Counted from the stretch's first letter, positions 1 to 7,589 are shown. The stretch is 7,894 bases of DNA from Gemmatimonadota bacterium (GCA_019348265.1 JAHWJV010000157.1:1-7894), one strand, 5' to 3'. The notes: generated by a model from the letters alone, not told the origin. Made by a program: numbers and translations.

Positions 1-1127
1 GGGATCCGTGCCGGCGGCGCGGGCCGCTCCAGCATCTCCCGGAGCTGGGGCGCGGCCTGAGTCTGCCCGGCCGCGTAGGCTCGCGTGCCGCTTGGAAAAG
101 GGTCGCGCGCCACCCGCTGCGGTTCGGCCGTCCGCACGCGGCGCGGCTCGGGGTCCGCCAGCAGCGTATGGTCGTCCTCGCTGGAGACGCGGATGCCGCG
201 CACCTCGGGTTCTTCGGCCTCGTCGTGCCGTCGGTGCGCGACGAGCGGCTCGAGCGCAGCGGCCATCGAAGCCGCATCCCGGAAGCGGTCGCCCGGATCA
301 GGCGACAGCGCCCGCTGCACGATGGCCCTGGCGTTGGGCATCAGCCCCTTAACGCGGGGGAGCTCCGTAGCCAGCGAGGCGGAAAGCTCCACCACCATCT
401 GCGCCGCGTCGGTCGCTCGGAAGGCTCGCCTCCCGGTGAGCAGGTGAAAACCCACGGCTCCGAGGCTGAAGACGTCGGTCGCGGGGGTGAGCCGCGTCTC
501 CGCCCGCAGCTGCTCCGGCGAGGCGTACGCCGGCGAGAACGGCGAGCGGCCGGCAACCGTCAGGTGCGTGACCGTCTCTTCGTCCAGAGCGGCGATGTCG
601 GCGATACCGAAGTCGAGGACCTTCACCTGGACTTCGCCGATGCGGTCACCCGGCTCCAGGAACAGGTTGCCGGGCTTGATGTCGCGGTGGACGAGCCCGG
701 CGCGATGGCCGGCGGCGAGCCCGCGAGCCGCCTGGTGCAGGATGTCGAGCGCGGTAGCGATGGCGGGGGGGCCCTTCCGGTTCAGCCGGGTCGCGAGATC
801 TTCGCCGCGCAGCAGCTCCATCACCAGGAAATCGAGCCTGAGGGTCGGGTCGTCGCCGTAGTCGAAGACCTGGACGACGTTGGGGTGGTGCAGACCGGCG
901 GCGGCGCGAGCCTCCCGAAGGAACCGCGCACGCAGGCGGCGGTGGCCGTCGGCGTCTCCCGCGGCCACGGTGATCACCTTCACCGCTACCTCGCGCCCGA
1001 GACGCAGATCATGGGCACGGTAAACGGCCCCCATGCCACCGCGTCCCACCACCGCGTCGATCCGGTAGCGGTGGACGAGGGTGTGGCCGGCAAGGAGACC
1101 TTCTATACCGTACATCTGGGAAGGCAT
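1..1127 (-). CDS. Ser/Thr protein kinase, PknB-like, 3' end outside window
   Basis: This is a eukaryotic-type protein kinase that transfers ATP gamma-phosphate to Ser/Thr of cytoplasmic targets. About 375 residues are visible and the frame runs off the left edge. Numbering from the ATG at 1127, the domain spans roughly residues 21-295. It has the glycine loop GRGGMGAVY (28-36), the VAVK lysine (K50), the helix-C glutamate E72, the catalytic loop HRDIKPGN (D149, N154), DFG (172-174) and the P+1 segment SPAYASPEQ (198-206). All catalytic residues are present. The activation loop carries T185, T187 and T190, possible autophosphorylation sites. Residues 296-375 are an Arg/Glu/Pro/Ala-rich linker with no membrane segment; a sensor or transmembrane part may follow outside the window. 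An in-frame TAG lies upstream near 1161, so the start is ATG 1127 or ATG 1115. Neither has a clear ribosome binding site. It diverges from the hybrid histidine kinase. The family assignment is certain; the target is unknown. Confidence 0.93.
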   Translation of the reverse strand, partial: MPSQMYGIEGLLAGHTLVHRYRIDAVVGRGGMGAVYRAHDLRLGREVAVKVITVAAGDADGHRRLRARFLREARAAAGLHHPNVVQVFDYGDDPTLRLDFLVMELLRGEDLATRLNRKGPPAIATALDILHQAARGLAAGHRAGLVHRDIKPGNLFLEPGDRIGEVQVKVLDFGIADIAALDEETVTHLTVAGRSPFSPAYASPEQLRAETRLTPATDVFSLGAVGFHLLTGRRAFRATDAAQMVVELSASLATELPRVKGLMPNARAIVQRALSPDPGDRFRDAASMAAALEPLVAHRRHDEAEEPEVRGIRVSSEDDHTLLADPEPRRVRTAEPQRVARDPFPSGTRAYAAGQTQAAPQLREMLERPAPPARI

Positions 1128-1265
1128 CGTGAATACGGAGCGTGATCTCGGTGGCGTATACTACGTTAAGCGTACCTCGCGGGATTCAGCCGAGCAAGCG
1201 CCAGCGGCCGCGGACCGCGCCCGGCGTCCACTCGCCTTCACGAGGCGCCAGGCTATATTGAAGGC
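1128..1265. promoter_or_regulatory. Divergent intergenic promoter region between the two kinase genes
   Basis: These 138 bases separate the start codons of two divergently transcribed genes, so they must hold promoters for both unless transcription enters from elsewhere. AT-rich islands stand out against a GC-rich background. One, around 1157-1168, includes TATACT at 1157-1162 on the plus strand. The other, TATATT at 1254-1259, directly precedes the plus-strand GTG. No good TTGACA-like -35 element could be placed for either. I saw no convincing operator repeat. Confidence 0.5.
1254..1259 (+). promoter_or_regulatory. Putative -10 box TATATT of the hybrid kinase gene
   Basis: TATATT matches five of six positions of the sigma-70 -10 consensus. 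It ends six bases before the GTG start at 1266, which would place the transcription start at or next to the start codon. The best -35 match at usual spacing (near 1231-1237) is poor. This is inferred from sequence only. Confidence 0.35.
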
Positions 1266-2453
1266 GTGAACACGCCTGCCTCTCACGCCCCGCCTCCCGG
1301 CTGCATCCTCGCCATCGACGACGAGGAAGCCAATCTGCGGCTCCTCCAGGCACTTCTCGGCCGCGCCGGGTATCGCGTCGTGACCACGCACGATCCACGA
1401 CAGGCGCTGGAGCTGTTCGATCTGATCCGCCCGGACCTGGTGCTCGTCGACCTGCACATGCCCGGGATGAACGGATTCGAGGTCGTCGGGCAGATCCGCG
1501 GCAGCGAGTTCGCTACCGGCTATCTGCCCATCGTGATGGTCACCGGCGATTCATCCACCGCGGTCCGCCAGCGCGCGCTGGCGGAAGGGGCCACGGACTT
1601 CGTCGCCAAGCCTTTCGACAACCTGGAGGTGATGCTCCGCATCCGGAACCTGCTCGAGGCGCGGCGGCTGCACACCGAGATCCAGAAGCAGAACTCCATG
1701 CTGGAGGAGATGGTCCGGGCGCGGACCGTGGAGCTGGAGACGGCGCTCGCGCGCGCCGAGGCTGCCGCGCTGGCCAAGACCGAGTTCCTGGCGAAGATGA
1801 GCCACGAGCTTCGGACCCCGCTGAACCCGATCCGCGGCGTGCTCGAGGTGCTCCTGGACGGCGCGTCCGAGCACACGCTCCGCATGCTGGCAATGGCGAG
1901 TCGCAACGTCGACCGAATGGTGACGCTGATCGACGACATCCTCTATCTGCAGGGGATCGAGCAGGGGAACATCAGGCCGGACGTATATCCGGTGTACCTG
2001 GGCCCGCTGGCGCTCGACGCAGTGGAAGCGATGGAGGCGCGAGCGGAGCGTGGTGGGCTGCGCATAGAGGCGGTGGTGCCCGAGTCTGTCGCGCCGATCG
2101 TCACCGACCCGCTCCTCCTGTCCGACGTGCTGCGCCGGCTGCTGGACAATGCCATCCGGTTCACCCGGGAAGGCCAGGTTACCGTGACGGTCGCCGCGGC
2201 TGCGGATGGCTCGGCTGACCGGATCGAGGTGCGGGACACTGGGGCCGGTATCGCCGACGACCGGCTTCGCGCGATCTTCGAGACCTTCGAGCAGGCAGAC
2301 AACAGCAGCACGCGCAGCTATGAGGGCGCGGGCCTCGGGCTATCGATCTGCCGAAGGCTTCTGGAGCTGATGGGTCACCGCCTGGAAGCGACGAGTGCGG
2401 AGGGAAGCGGTTCGACGTTCACGATCCTGCTGCGGGCGGGGAGTGGCGCCTAG
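1266..2453 (+). CDS. Hybrid response regulator / histidine kinase (REC-HisKA-HATPase_c)
   Basis: This 395-residue cytoplasmic two-component protein has an N-terminal receiver domain (about 13-128) with acidic pair D18/D19, phospho-acceptor D62, T93 and K115. An alpha-helical, probably coiled-coil, linker follows (about 129-172). The HisKA domain has H-box SHELRTPL with phospho-histidine H180. The HATPase_c domain (about 275-393) has N-box asparagine N295, the DTGAG motif (D324) and G2 motif GAGLGL (354-359). All catalytic residues are intact. There is no signal peptide, membrane segment or PAS/GAF sensor, so phosphorylation of the receiver by a partner is the likely input to the kinase, and output must pass to another protein. 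GTG 1266 is the only usable start: no ATG, GTG or TTG occurs in frame back to TAA near 1167. GAAGG lies only one base before the GTG, too close for a normal ribosome binding site. It diverges from the Ser/Thr kinase; the partner proteins are unknown. Confidence 0.95.
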   Translation: MNTPASHAPPPGCILAIDDEEANLRLLQALLGRAGYRVVTTHDPRQALELFDLIRPDLVLVDLHMPGMNGFEVVGQIRGSEFATGYLPIVMVTGDSSTAVRQRALAEGATDFVAKPFDNLEVMLRIRNLLEARRLHTEIQKQNSMLEEMVRARTVELETALARAEAAALAKTEFLAKMSHELRTPLNPIRGVLEVLLDGASEHTLRMLAMASRNVDRMVTLIDDILYLQGIEQGNIRPDVYPVYLGPLALDAVEAMEARAERGGLRIEAVVPESVAPIVTDPLLLSDVLRRLLDNAIRFTREGQVTVTVAAAADGSADRIEVRDTGAGIADDRLRAIFETFEQADNSSTRSYEGAGLGLSICRRLLELMGHRLEATSAEGSGSTFTILLRAGSGA

Positions 2454-2638
2454 GCGGCCTGCGTCAACCGCGCGACGTCGCGCTGCCATCCACGAGCGAA
2501 CTTCTCCAACGGAAACTTCGTCCAGAACTCGACCTCGAGGGCTTCACGGTCCACTGCCGTGCCCTTTTTGCGGCGACGCGCCTGCTCCAGAATCGGCTGA
2601 TCCTTGCTGAGGGCGTACTGGCGGCGATCGGGGATCAT
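2450..2638 (-). CDS. Small hypothetical protein, 62 aa, convergent with the hybrid kinase gene
   Basis: I do not recognise this protein. It is 62 residues, strongly charged (many Arg, Lys, Glu and Asp), with two tryptophans, no signal peptide, no membrane segment and no cysteine. It is probably cytoplasmic and largely helical. About four-fifths of third codon positions are G or C, as in the neighbouring real genes, and the frame exactly fills the space up to the hybrid kinase stop. An in-frame TGA lies just upstream of the ATG, so it is not the tail of a longer frame in this sequence. No good ribosome binding site is visible. Its TAG and the opposing TAG overlap within the palindrome CCTAGG. 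It could be a small accessory protein, half of a degraded toxin-antitoxin pair, or a gene remnant; none of these can be chosen from the sequence. Confidence 0.45.
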   Translation of the reverse strand: MIPDRRQYALSKDQPILEQARRRKKGTAVDREALEVEFWTKFPLEKFARGWQRDVARLTQAA

Positions 2639-2693
2639 AGCGGCTCACTTGCTGAGGGATTACCGCGGTGAGACAGGCGTGCGGAGCTATCGA

Positions 2694-2699
2694 ATTGTA
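2694..2699 (-). promoter_or_regulatory. Weak candidate -10 box (TACAAT) upstream of the small ORF
   Basis: Read on the minus strand, TACAAT matches five of six -10 positions and lies about 55 bases before the ATG at 2638. No acceptable -35 element is present at 16-18 bases spacing, so this is only a suggestion. The rest of 2639-2842 shows no gene or RNA that I recognise, apart from a short GC hairpin at 2798-2812. Confidence 0.2.
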
Positions 2700-2837
2700 G
2701 GTCAGTCTCGGACACCCGGCTCGAAAACTTTAGCATTGGCGCCTTCCATGTGCCCCGCGGCTGCGCCGAGATCGATCGCCCCGAGACGCGGGCCCTCGCC
2801 CGCCCTGCGGGCCGAGCACCGGAGGTCCGACGCTGCT

Positions 2838-2879
2838 AAAAACAATGCTCCCACCAGCTCGTCGCGGGTGGGAGCATTG
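2838..2879 (-). terminator. Rho-independent terminator of the susC-susD operon
   Basis: A perfect 13-bp inverted repeat (2843-2855 with 2867-2879, 11-base loop) begins 17 bases after the susD stop codon. On the minus strand it is followed at once by five T residues (2842-2838). This is the classic intrinsic terminator layout for minus-strand transcription. On the plus strand the stem is followed only by CATTTC, so termination in that direction would be weaker. Confidence 0.9.
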
Positions 2880-2896
2880 CATTTCAGCCGATCGGG

Positions 2897-4408
2897 TCAG
2901 TAACCCGGGTTCTGCTCAAGGTTCGAATTGAGGCGGAGCTCGTTGCCCGGGATGGGCAAGCGCTTGCGGAACTCGCTGACGTCACCGCGCGCCGCGGTCT
3001 CCGGATCGTTCTGGATGAGCGTGTTCCTCCAGTATCCCGGCTCGATGGAGTCGCGCCGCACCTGGTCGAACCAGCGCTTCCCTTCGTGCGCGAGCTCCCA
3101 GTTCCGCTCCATGTAAATCGCTTCTCGCGCCTGCAGCCTACCCAGGTTGAGCGGCAGGTCGGCCGGAGAAGTGCGGCTCTCGCTGCCGGTTCCTTTCCGC
3201 GCCCGCGCCCGAATCCGGTTCACCGCGCGCATAGCTTCGGCCGTGTTCCCCAACTCGTTCTGCGCCTCGGCGTAGATCAGCAGCGCCTCGGCGTAGCGAT
3301 AGAGCGGGAAGTCGACGTCCGCCGGGCCGCCCACTCCGCGGTTCGTGGGGCGGTACTTGAACACGTTCGGCCACCTGAAGGTCCTGCACCCCACACTGGC
3401 GGAGGTGCTGCAGCCGCCCGTTCGATAGGTGACCTCGTGCCGGTAATCACCCTTAGCGAAGCTATCGAACATCCATTTCGTCGGCTGCCCGATCACTTCG
3501 CAGCCACCCGCGGTGCCGAAGCCGAGCTCGCGCGGCAACCAGTTGCAGAAGATGTCGAAGCTGGACCGACCCTCGGTCCCGGAAGACGGGACCATCCAGA
3601 TCAACTCCTTGTTGCCGCGGCCGGTCGGCAGGAAGGTGGTGAGGTAGTCATCGTTCAGCCCCCAGCGCGGGTTGTCGATGACCCGCTTGGCCGCGTCGGA
3701 CGCCTGCTGCCACTCGTTCTTCTTCAGGAAGGTCGCGCGCCACTGGTAAAGGTCCGCGAGGACCATCTGCGCGGCCGCCTTGCTGGCCCGCCCGTAATCT
3801 GCGCTGCTGATCGCGTCCGGGAGATCCGTCACCGCCTCCGTCAGGTCTTTCGCGATCTGCGCGTGGATCTGCTCGACGGGCGTGCGCGACTTCTCGGCGG
3901 ATTTGGCGTGGTCCTCCACGGTGAGCAGCAGCGGAACCGCGTCGTACAACTTGGTCAGGTACAGGTATGCGTATGCCCGGAGGAACTTGGCCTCCGCCAT
4001 CAGGCGCGTCTGATCCGCGGAACTGGTGAACGTCACGGCGGGTGCGCGGTCCAGCACGAGGTTGGACCGGTAGATTGTGCTGTAGAGCCCGTTCCAGGGG
4101 TTCTGGGCGTTGCTCATCTCGGGACCCCAGCCGAGTAGACCCGGCGCGTAGGTTCCGAAGTTCGGCTCGTCGGGGTGGACGCGCACCTGGTCCGAGGCCA
4201 GCTCCACGTCCCAGAGTAGCCACCGCCTCCAGACGTCGGCCGACTGGATCGGCTGATACGCGGAGAGCGTGGCGCTCAAAATGTCGGCCGGCGTCTGATA
4301 GTAGCTTCCGGTCGTCAGGAAGCTCTTCGTCTCTTCTTCCAGCATGTTCTCGCATCCGGTGAGCGCCACCGACAGCGCGAGCGGTGCGAATCTAAGAAAT
4401 CGGTTCAT
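2897..4408 (-). CDS. SusD/RagB-family outer-membrane nutrient-binding lipoprotein
   Basis: This 503-residue surface lipoprotein is predicted to bind the substrate and close over the SusC barrel. A lipoprotein signal ends in LTGC, with lipidated cysteine C19. SusD hallmarks are present in order: the TPR-like helix FLRAYAYLYLTKLYDA (142-157), the FPLYRYAEALLIYAEAQNELG helix region (367-387), the ER-W-EL-EGKRWFD block (433-447) and the terminal LPIP-EL-N-L-QNPGY signature. Length is normal for the family. Four cysteines of the mature protein (C288, C303, C333, C341) cluster in the middle and could form two disulphides. ATG 4408 is chosen because the lipoprotein signal starts there; its ribosome binding site is weak. 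It lies 82 bases after susC and is followed by a strong terminator, so it is the last gene of a two-gene operon. No sugar- or peptide-degrading enzyme is adjacent, so the ligand is unknown. Confidence 0.95.
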   Translation of the reverse strand: MNRFLRFAPLALSVALTGCENMLEEETKSFLTTGSYYQTPADILSATLSAYQPIQSADVWRRWLLWDVELASDQVRVHPDEPNFGTYAPGLLGWGPEMSNAQNPWNGLYSTIYRSNLVLDRAPAVTFTSSADQTRLMAEAKFLRAYAYLYLTKLYDAVPLLLTVEDHAKSAEKSRTPVEQIHAQIAKDLTEAVTDLPDAISSADYGRASKAAAQMVLADLYQWRATFLKKNEWQQASDAAKRVIDNPRWGLNDDYLTTFLPTGRGNKELIWMVPSSGTEGRSSFDIFCNWLPRELGFGTAGGCEVIGQPTKWMFDSFAKGDYRHEVTYRTGGCSTSASVGCRTFRWPNVFKYRPTNRGVGGPADVDFPLYRYAEALLIYAEAQNELGNTAEAMRAVNRIRARARKGTGSESRTSPADLPLNLGRLQAREAIYMERNWELAHEGKRWFDQVRRDSIEPGYWRNTLIQNDPETAARGDVSEFRKRLPIPGNELRLNSNLEQNPGY

Positions 4409-4464
4409 CTCGATTGGTCCATTTCAGGTGTCGTCTCAGCTCGGCACCGGAGGGAGCGGGGCTC

Positions 4465-4489
4465 CCGCCGTCTCCGGGCGGAGCGGCGG
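4465..4489 (-). other. Intercistronic RNA hairpin between susC and susD
   Basis: One base after the susC stop, the minus-strand transcript can fold into a GC-rich stem of ten pairs: 4489-4484 with 4470-4465, and 4483-4480 with 4475-4472. It has one bulged A (4471) and a GCCC tetraloop. No U-tract follows, so it is not a standard terminator. It could protect the susC 3' end, cause partial termination, or set unequal susC and susD expression. Function is inferred only. Confidence 0.6.
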
Positions 4490-4490
4490 C

Positions 4491-7400
4491 TCAGAAGGTG
4501 ACGTTCATGCCCACGTTCCAGCTACGCGCGCGCGGGAACGCGCCGATATCCACTCCGGAGAAGCGCGCGTCCCCGCCGATGCTGTTCACCTCCGGGTCGA
4601 ACCCGGTGTACTCCGTGAGCAGGAACAAGTTCTGGCCGGTCAGGAAGAGCCGCGCGCCGTCCACGCCGGGAAGCAGCTGGGAGGGCAAGCGGTAGCCCAG
4701 CGTCAGGTTCTGGAGCCGCAGATAGGACCCGTCCTCCACCATGCTGCTGTAGAAGAGGCGCGGGCGAGCGTTGTTCGCCCGGGGGACGGAGGTGTTCGTG
4801 TTGGTCGGCGTCCAGCGGTTCAGCACCCGCTCGTCCTCGTTGAGGAAGCCGGTCACCAGCTCGGTGAAGACGCGGTTCAGGTTCGCGACGTCGTTGCCGA
4901 TGGAGAAGTTGAAGAACGCGTCGAGAGTGACCGCTCCGAAGGTCATGTTGTTCGTGAAGCCACCATACAAGTCGGGCTGGGCATTGCCGATGATGGTCCG
5001 GTCGTTCTGGGTGATGACACCATCGTTGTCCAGGTCCGCTACCTTGTACTCGCCCGGGGCGCAAAGCGTGGCGTTCTTCAGGTAGCAGGCGTCACCCTGC
5101 TGGAAGAGGCCGTCCACGCGATAGCCGTACATCGAGCCGAGCGATTCGCCCACCCGGACGATGTGACTGCTGGTGCTTCCAATGAAGTGCCCGTACCGCT
5201 CATTGCCGGGGCTAATCTCGCTCACCCCGCCGAGGTCGATCACCTCGTTTCGGTTCGCCGACACGTTCAGCGTGCTCAGCCAGGTGAACCGGTCGCCCTC
5301 GAAGTTGACGGTGTTGATTCCGAGCTCCACGCCTCGATTCCGCACCGACCCGACGTTCTGCAGCTGCGAGCTGAAGCCCGACATGCGGGGCAAGGGAACC
5401 CGGAGCAGCAGGTCGCTGGTGTTGGACTGGTACGCGTCCATCGTCAGCGTCAGCCGGTTGTCGAGGAAGCCGAAGTCCGCGCCCACGTTGAACTGGCGCT
5501 GCGTCTCCCACTTGAGGCCGGGGTTCGCGGCGGCGCCGGAGGGGGCCAGGGTGACAGCCTCGCCACCGCGCCCGATCGCGACGAACTCGGTGCTGAGCCG
5601 GGCGAGCGACTGATACTCCTCGATCGCCTGGTTGCCGGTCACTCCGTAGCTCAGGCGCACCTTGAGATCGCTGAAGAGACCCTGATCCTGCATGAATGGC
5701 TCGTCGATCGCGCGCCAGGCAAAGGCGGCGGACGGGAAGAACGCCCACTTGTTCTCCGCACCGAAGCGGCTGGAGCCGTCGCGCCGACCGGTGACCGTGA
5801 AGATGTAGCGGTCGAGCAGGTTGTAGTTGGCGCGTCCGAGGTACGAGAGCAGGGTCCAGTCCACGGCGTTGGTGCTCAGCCCGGAGCGGACCTTGCCGAC
5901 ACCCAGATTGTTCCACTTGAACTGGTCGCTCGGGAAGTTGAAAGCGGCGGAGAACTGATCCTCGAATCGCGAAGTCTGCGCGGAGAAGCCACCCAGAACG
6001 TCGAGGCTCCCCGGGCCCATCTCCCGCCTGTAATTCGCGGTGGTCTCGCTCGTCAGCTCCACGCCCTGGTTCGAGTAGACGCTGGCGTTGCCATTGTTGC
6101 CGGACCCGGCCGGGCTGATGATCGGCTGGTATTGGGGAGTCCGCTCGAAGCCGAGATTCGCCCCGAACGTGCTTCGCAGCCGAATCGCATCGGTGACATC
6201 GAGCTCACCATAAGCATTCCCGAGGAGACGCGTAACGCGGCGTGGGTTCTCGATCAGGAGTGCGTTCAGGTAAGGATTGTCGAGCTGCTCGCCCAGGCGC
6301 GCCTTCAGGTTCGGGCGGTTCTGGTCGTCGTACGGCGGAAGCGTCGGGTCGAAGTTGATGGCCGCCAGGATGCCGTTCGCCCCGGCACCGATGCCGCCGC
6401 TCTCCGTGCGGTTCAGGTCCTGCTGGACTCTGGTGACGCTCACGCTGCTCCCCATGCGGAACCGCTCAGTCAGATTGCTGTCCAGGTTCGCCCGTGCCCC
6501 GTACCGGTGGAACCCGGAGTTGATGAGAATCCCCTCCTGGTCTACGTAGTTGCCGCCCACCAGGAACCGGGTCTGCTCACCGCCACCGGAGAAGGTGAGC
6601 GAGTGACTCTGCTGCGGGGCGTTCCGCATCATCAGGTCCGCATAGTTGTACGTCGGTGCGGACGAGATCTGCGCGTCCGTGTACTGCCGCGCGCGGCCCG
6701 CGTTGACATACGCCTCGTTCACCAGCTCGCGGAATTGCGGGCCGGTGAGCGGGTTGATCCGATCAGTCGGCGTCTGGACGCCGTAGCTGGTCTCCACCGA
6801 CACCCGATTCTGCCCCGCACGCCCACGGCGGGTGGTCACGAGCACGACGCCGTTCGCGCCGCGCGCACCGTAGATGGCGGTGGCGCTGGCGTCCTTCAGC
6901 ACCTGGATCGACTCGATGTTGCTCGGGTCAATCGTATTCAGGGGGTTCTGCGTCGGGTCCGTGGACCGGGTGCCCTGGGCCGCAGGGATGCCGTCGATCA
7001 CGTAGAGCGGCTCGCTGTTCGCCGAGATAGAGTTGCTCCCACGGATACGTACGCTGGCGCCCGCGCCCGGCGTACCGGAGTTGGTGATCACCTGCACACC
7101 GGGGGCTTTGCCCTGGAGCGCGTTGGACACCGCGCTGGTCGGCGCGGCGCGGGCGCTCAGTTGCTCGCCGGTAACCGACGCGATCGACCCGGTCACGTCG
7201 CGCCTGCGCGCCGTGCCGTAGCCCACCGCGACGATCTCCTCGAGCTGAACGACCCTGGCGGCGAGCTGGATATTGGCGGTCGCCGTCTGACCCGCGGCCA
7301 CGGTGACCTGAGTGGTTCCTTCCGAGTATCCGACGCTCGTCGCCCGCACCGTGTGGCGTCCGACCGGGACCCCGCTGATACTGAAACGGCCATTCGCGCC

Positions 7401-7559
7401 AGTAACGGCTCCTCGGCCGCTCGCGACCACCTGCGCGCCCGAGATCGGCGCTCCCGCCTCGCTGGTCACCGCCCCCGTGATCTGACCCACCGCTTGAGCT
7501 GTGCTCAGCTGCGGCACCATCAGCGCCACCGCCAGGCCGAACGTGAAAGTCCATCGCAT
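4491..7559 (-). CDS. SusC/RagA-family TonB-linked outer-membrane transporter
   Basis: This 1022-residue TonB-dependent transporter forms a 22-strand barrel by family precedent and imports ligand captured by its SusD partner. A signal peptide (1-23, ending AQA) leads to a carboxypeptidase-regulatory-like beta domain (about 26-101), then the SusC-type junction EEIVAVGYGT (107-116). The plug (about 117-244) has the family motifs SVRIRGSNSI (169-178), YVIDGIP (186-192) and IESIQVLKDASATAIYGARG (216-235). The barrel ends in the terminal phenylalanine (NVTF) expected for outer-membrane insertion. A DLDNDG calcium-loop-like motif (842-853) follows the only two cysteines of the mature protein (C825, C833). 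Length is typical. The frame stays open to an ATG at 7625, but ATG 7559 is chosen: the signal peptide begins there and AGGAG lies nine bases upstream. It is first in the operon, with susD following. The substrate cannot be read from the sequence. Confidence 0.96.
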   Translation of the reverse strand: MRWTFTFGLAVALMVPQLSTAQAVGQITGAVTSEAGAPISGAQVVASGRGAVTGANGRFSISGVPVGRHTVRATSVGYSEGTTQVTVAAGQTATANIQLAARVVQLEEIVAVGYGTARRRDVTGSIASVTGEQLSARAAPTSAVSNALQGKAPGVQVITNSGTPGAGASVRIRGSNSISANSEPLYVIDGIPAAQGTRSTDPTQNPLNTIDPSNIESIQVLKDASATAIYGARGANGVVLVTTRRGRAGQNRVSVETSYGVQTPTDRINPLTGPQFRELVNEAYVNAGRARQYTDAQISSAPTYNYADLMMRNAPQQSHSLTFSGGGEQTRFLVGGNYVDQEGILINSGFHRYGARANLDSNLTERFRMGSSVSVTRVQQDLNRTESGGIGAGANGILAAINFDPTLPPYDDQNRPNLKARLGEQLDNPYLNALLIENPRRVTRLLGNAYGELDVTDAIRLRSTFGANLGFERTPQYQPIISPAGSGNNGNASVYSNQGVELTSETTANYRREMGPGSLDVLGGFSAQTSRFEDQFSAAFNFPSDQFKWNNLGVGKVRSGLSTNAVDWTLLSYLGRANYNLLDRYIFTVTGRRDGSSRFGAENKWAFFPSAAFAWRAIDEPFMQDQGLFSDLKVRLSYGVTGNQAIEEYQSLARLSTEFVAIGRGGEAVTLAPSGAAANPGLKWETQRQFNVGADFGFLDNRLTLTMDAYQSNTSDLLLRVPLPRMSGFSSQLQNVGSVRNRGVELGINTVNFEGDRFTWLSTLNVSANRNEVIDLGGVSEISPGNERYGHFIGSTSSHIVRVGESLGSMYGYRVDGLFQQGDACYLKNATLCAPGEYKVADLDNDGVITQNDRTIIGNAQPDLYGGFTNNMTFGAVTLDAFFNFSIGNDVANLNRVFTELVTGFLNEDERVLNRWTPTNTNTSVPRANNARPRLFYSSMVEDGSYLRLQNLTLGYRLPSQLLPGVDGARLFLTGQNLFLLTEYTGFDPEVNSIGGDARFSGVDIGAFPRARSWNVGMNVTF

Positions 7560-7568
7560 ACCAGGATT

Positions 7569-7573
7569 CTCCT
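7569..7573 (-). promoter_or_regulatory. Ribosome binding site of the SusC-like gene
   Basis: AGGAG on the minus strand is spaced nine bases from ATG 7559. It decides the start in favour of 7559 over the in-frame ATG at 7625, and it is the clearest ribosome binding site in the window. Confidence 0.8.
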
Positions 7574-7589
7574 GCCGAGGGTGAATAAC

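Noticed and set aside
193..206. Apparent defect in the kinase activation segment, which lacks the usual GTPxYMAPE
   Set aside because: The segment GRSPFSPAYASPEQ fits a variant I recall from many bacterial kinases, with a few extra residues and S-P-x-Y in place of T-P-x-Y. The positions given here are residue numbers. Catalytic residues are intact, so inactivation is not supported.
168..1145. 325-codon plus-strand frame opposite the Ser/Thr kinase
   Set aside because: It is antisense to a kinase with every catalytic motif intact. The product is low-complexity Arg/Gly/Val/Glu sequence without recognisable features.
2798..2812. Small GC hairpin (six pairs, CCT loop) in the gap beyond the susD terminator
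   Set aside because: It has no T-tract and no gene association, and such stems are expected by chance at this GC content.
2604..2903. 99-codon plus-strand frame between the small ORF and susD
   Set aside because: It crosses the operon terminator stem, overlaps the susD stop, and has Arg/Ser/Pro-rich random-looking composition.
3086..4138. 350-codon plus-strand frame opposite susD
   Set aside because: It is a shadow of the SusD coding strand. Its composition is dominated by Arg, Val, Leu and Gly and it shows no family motif.
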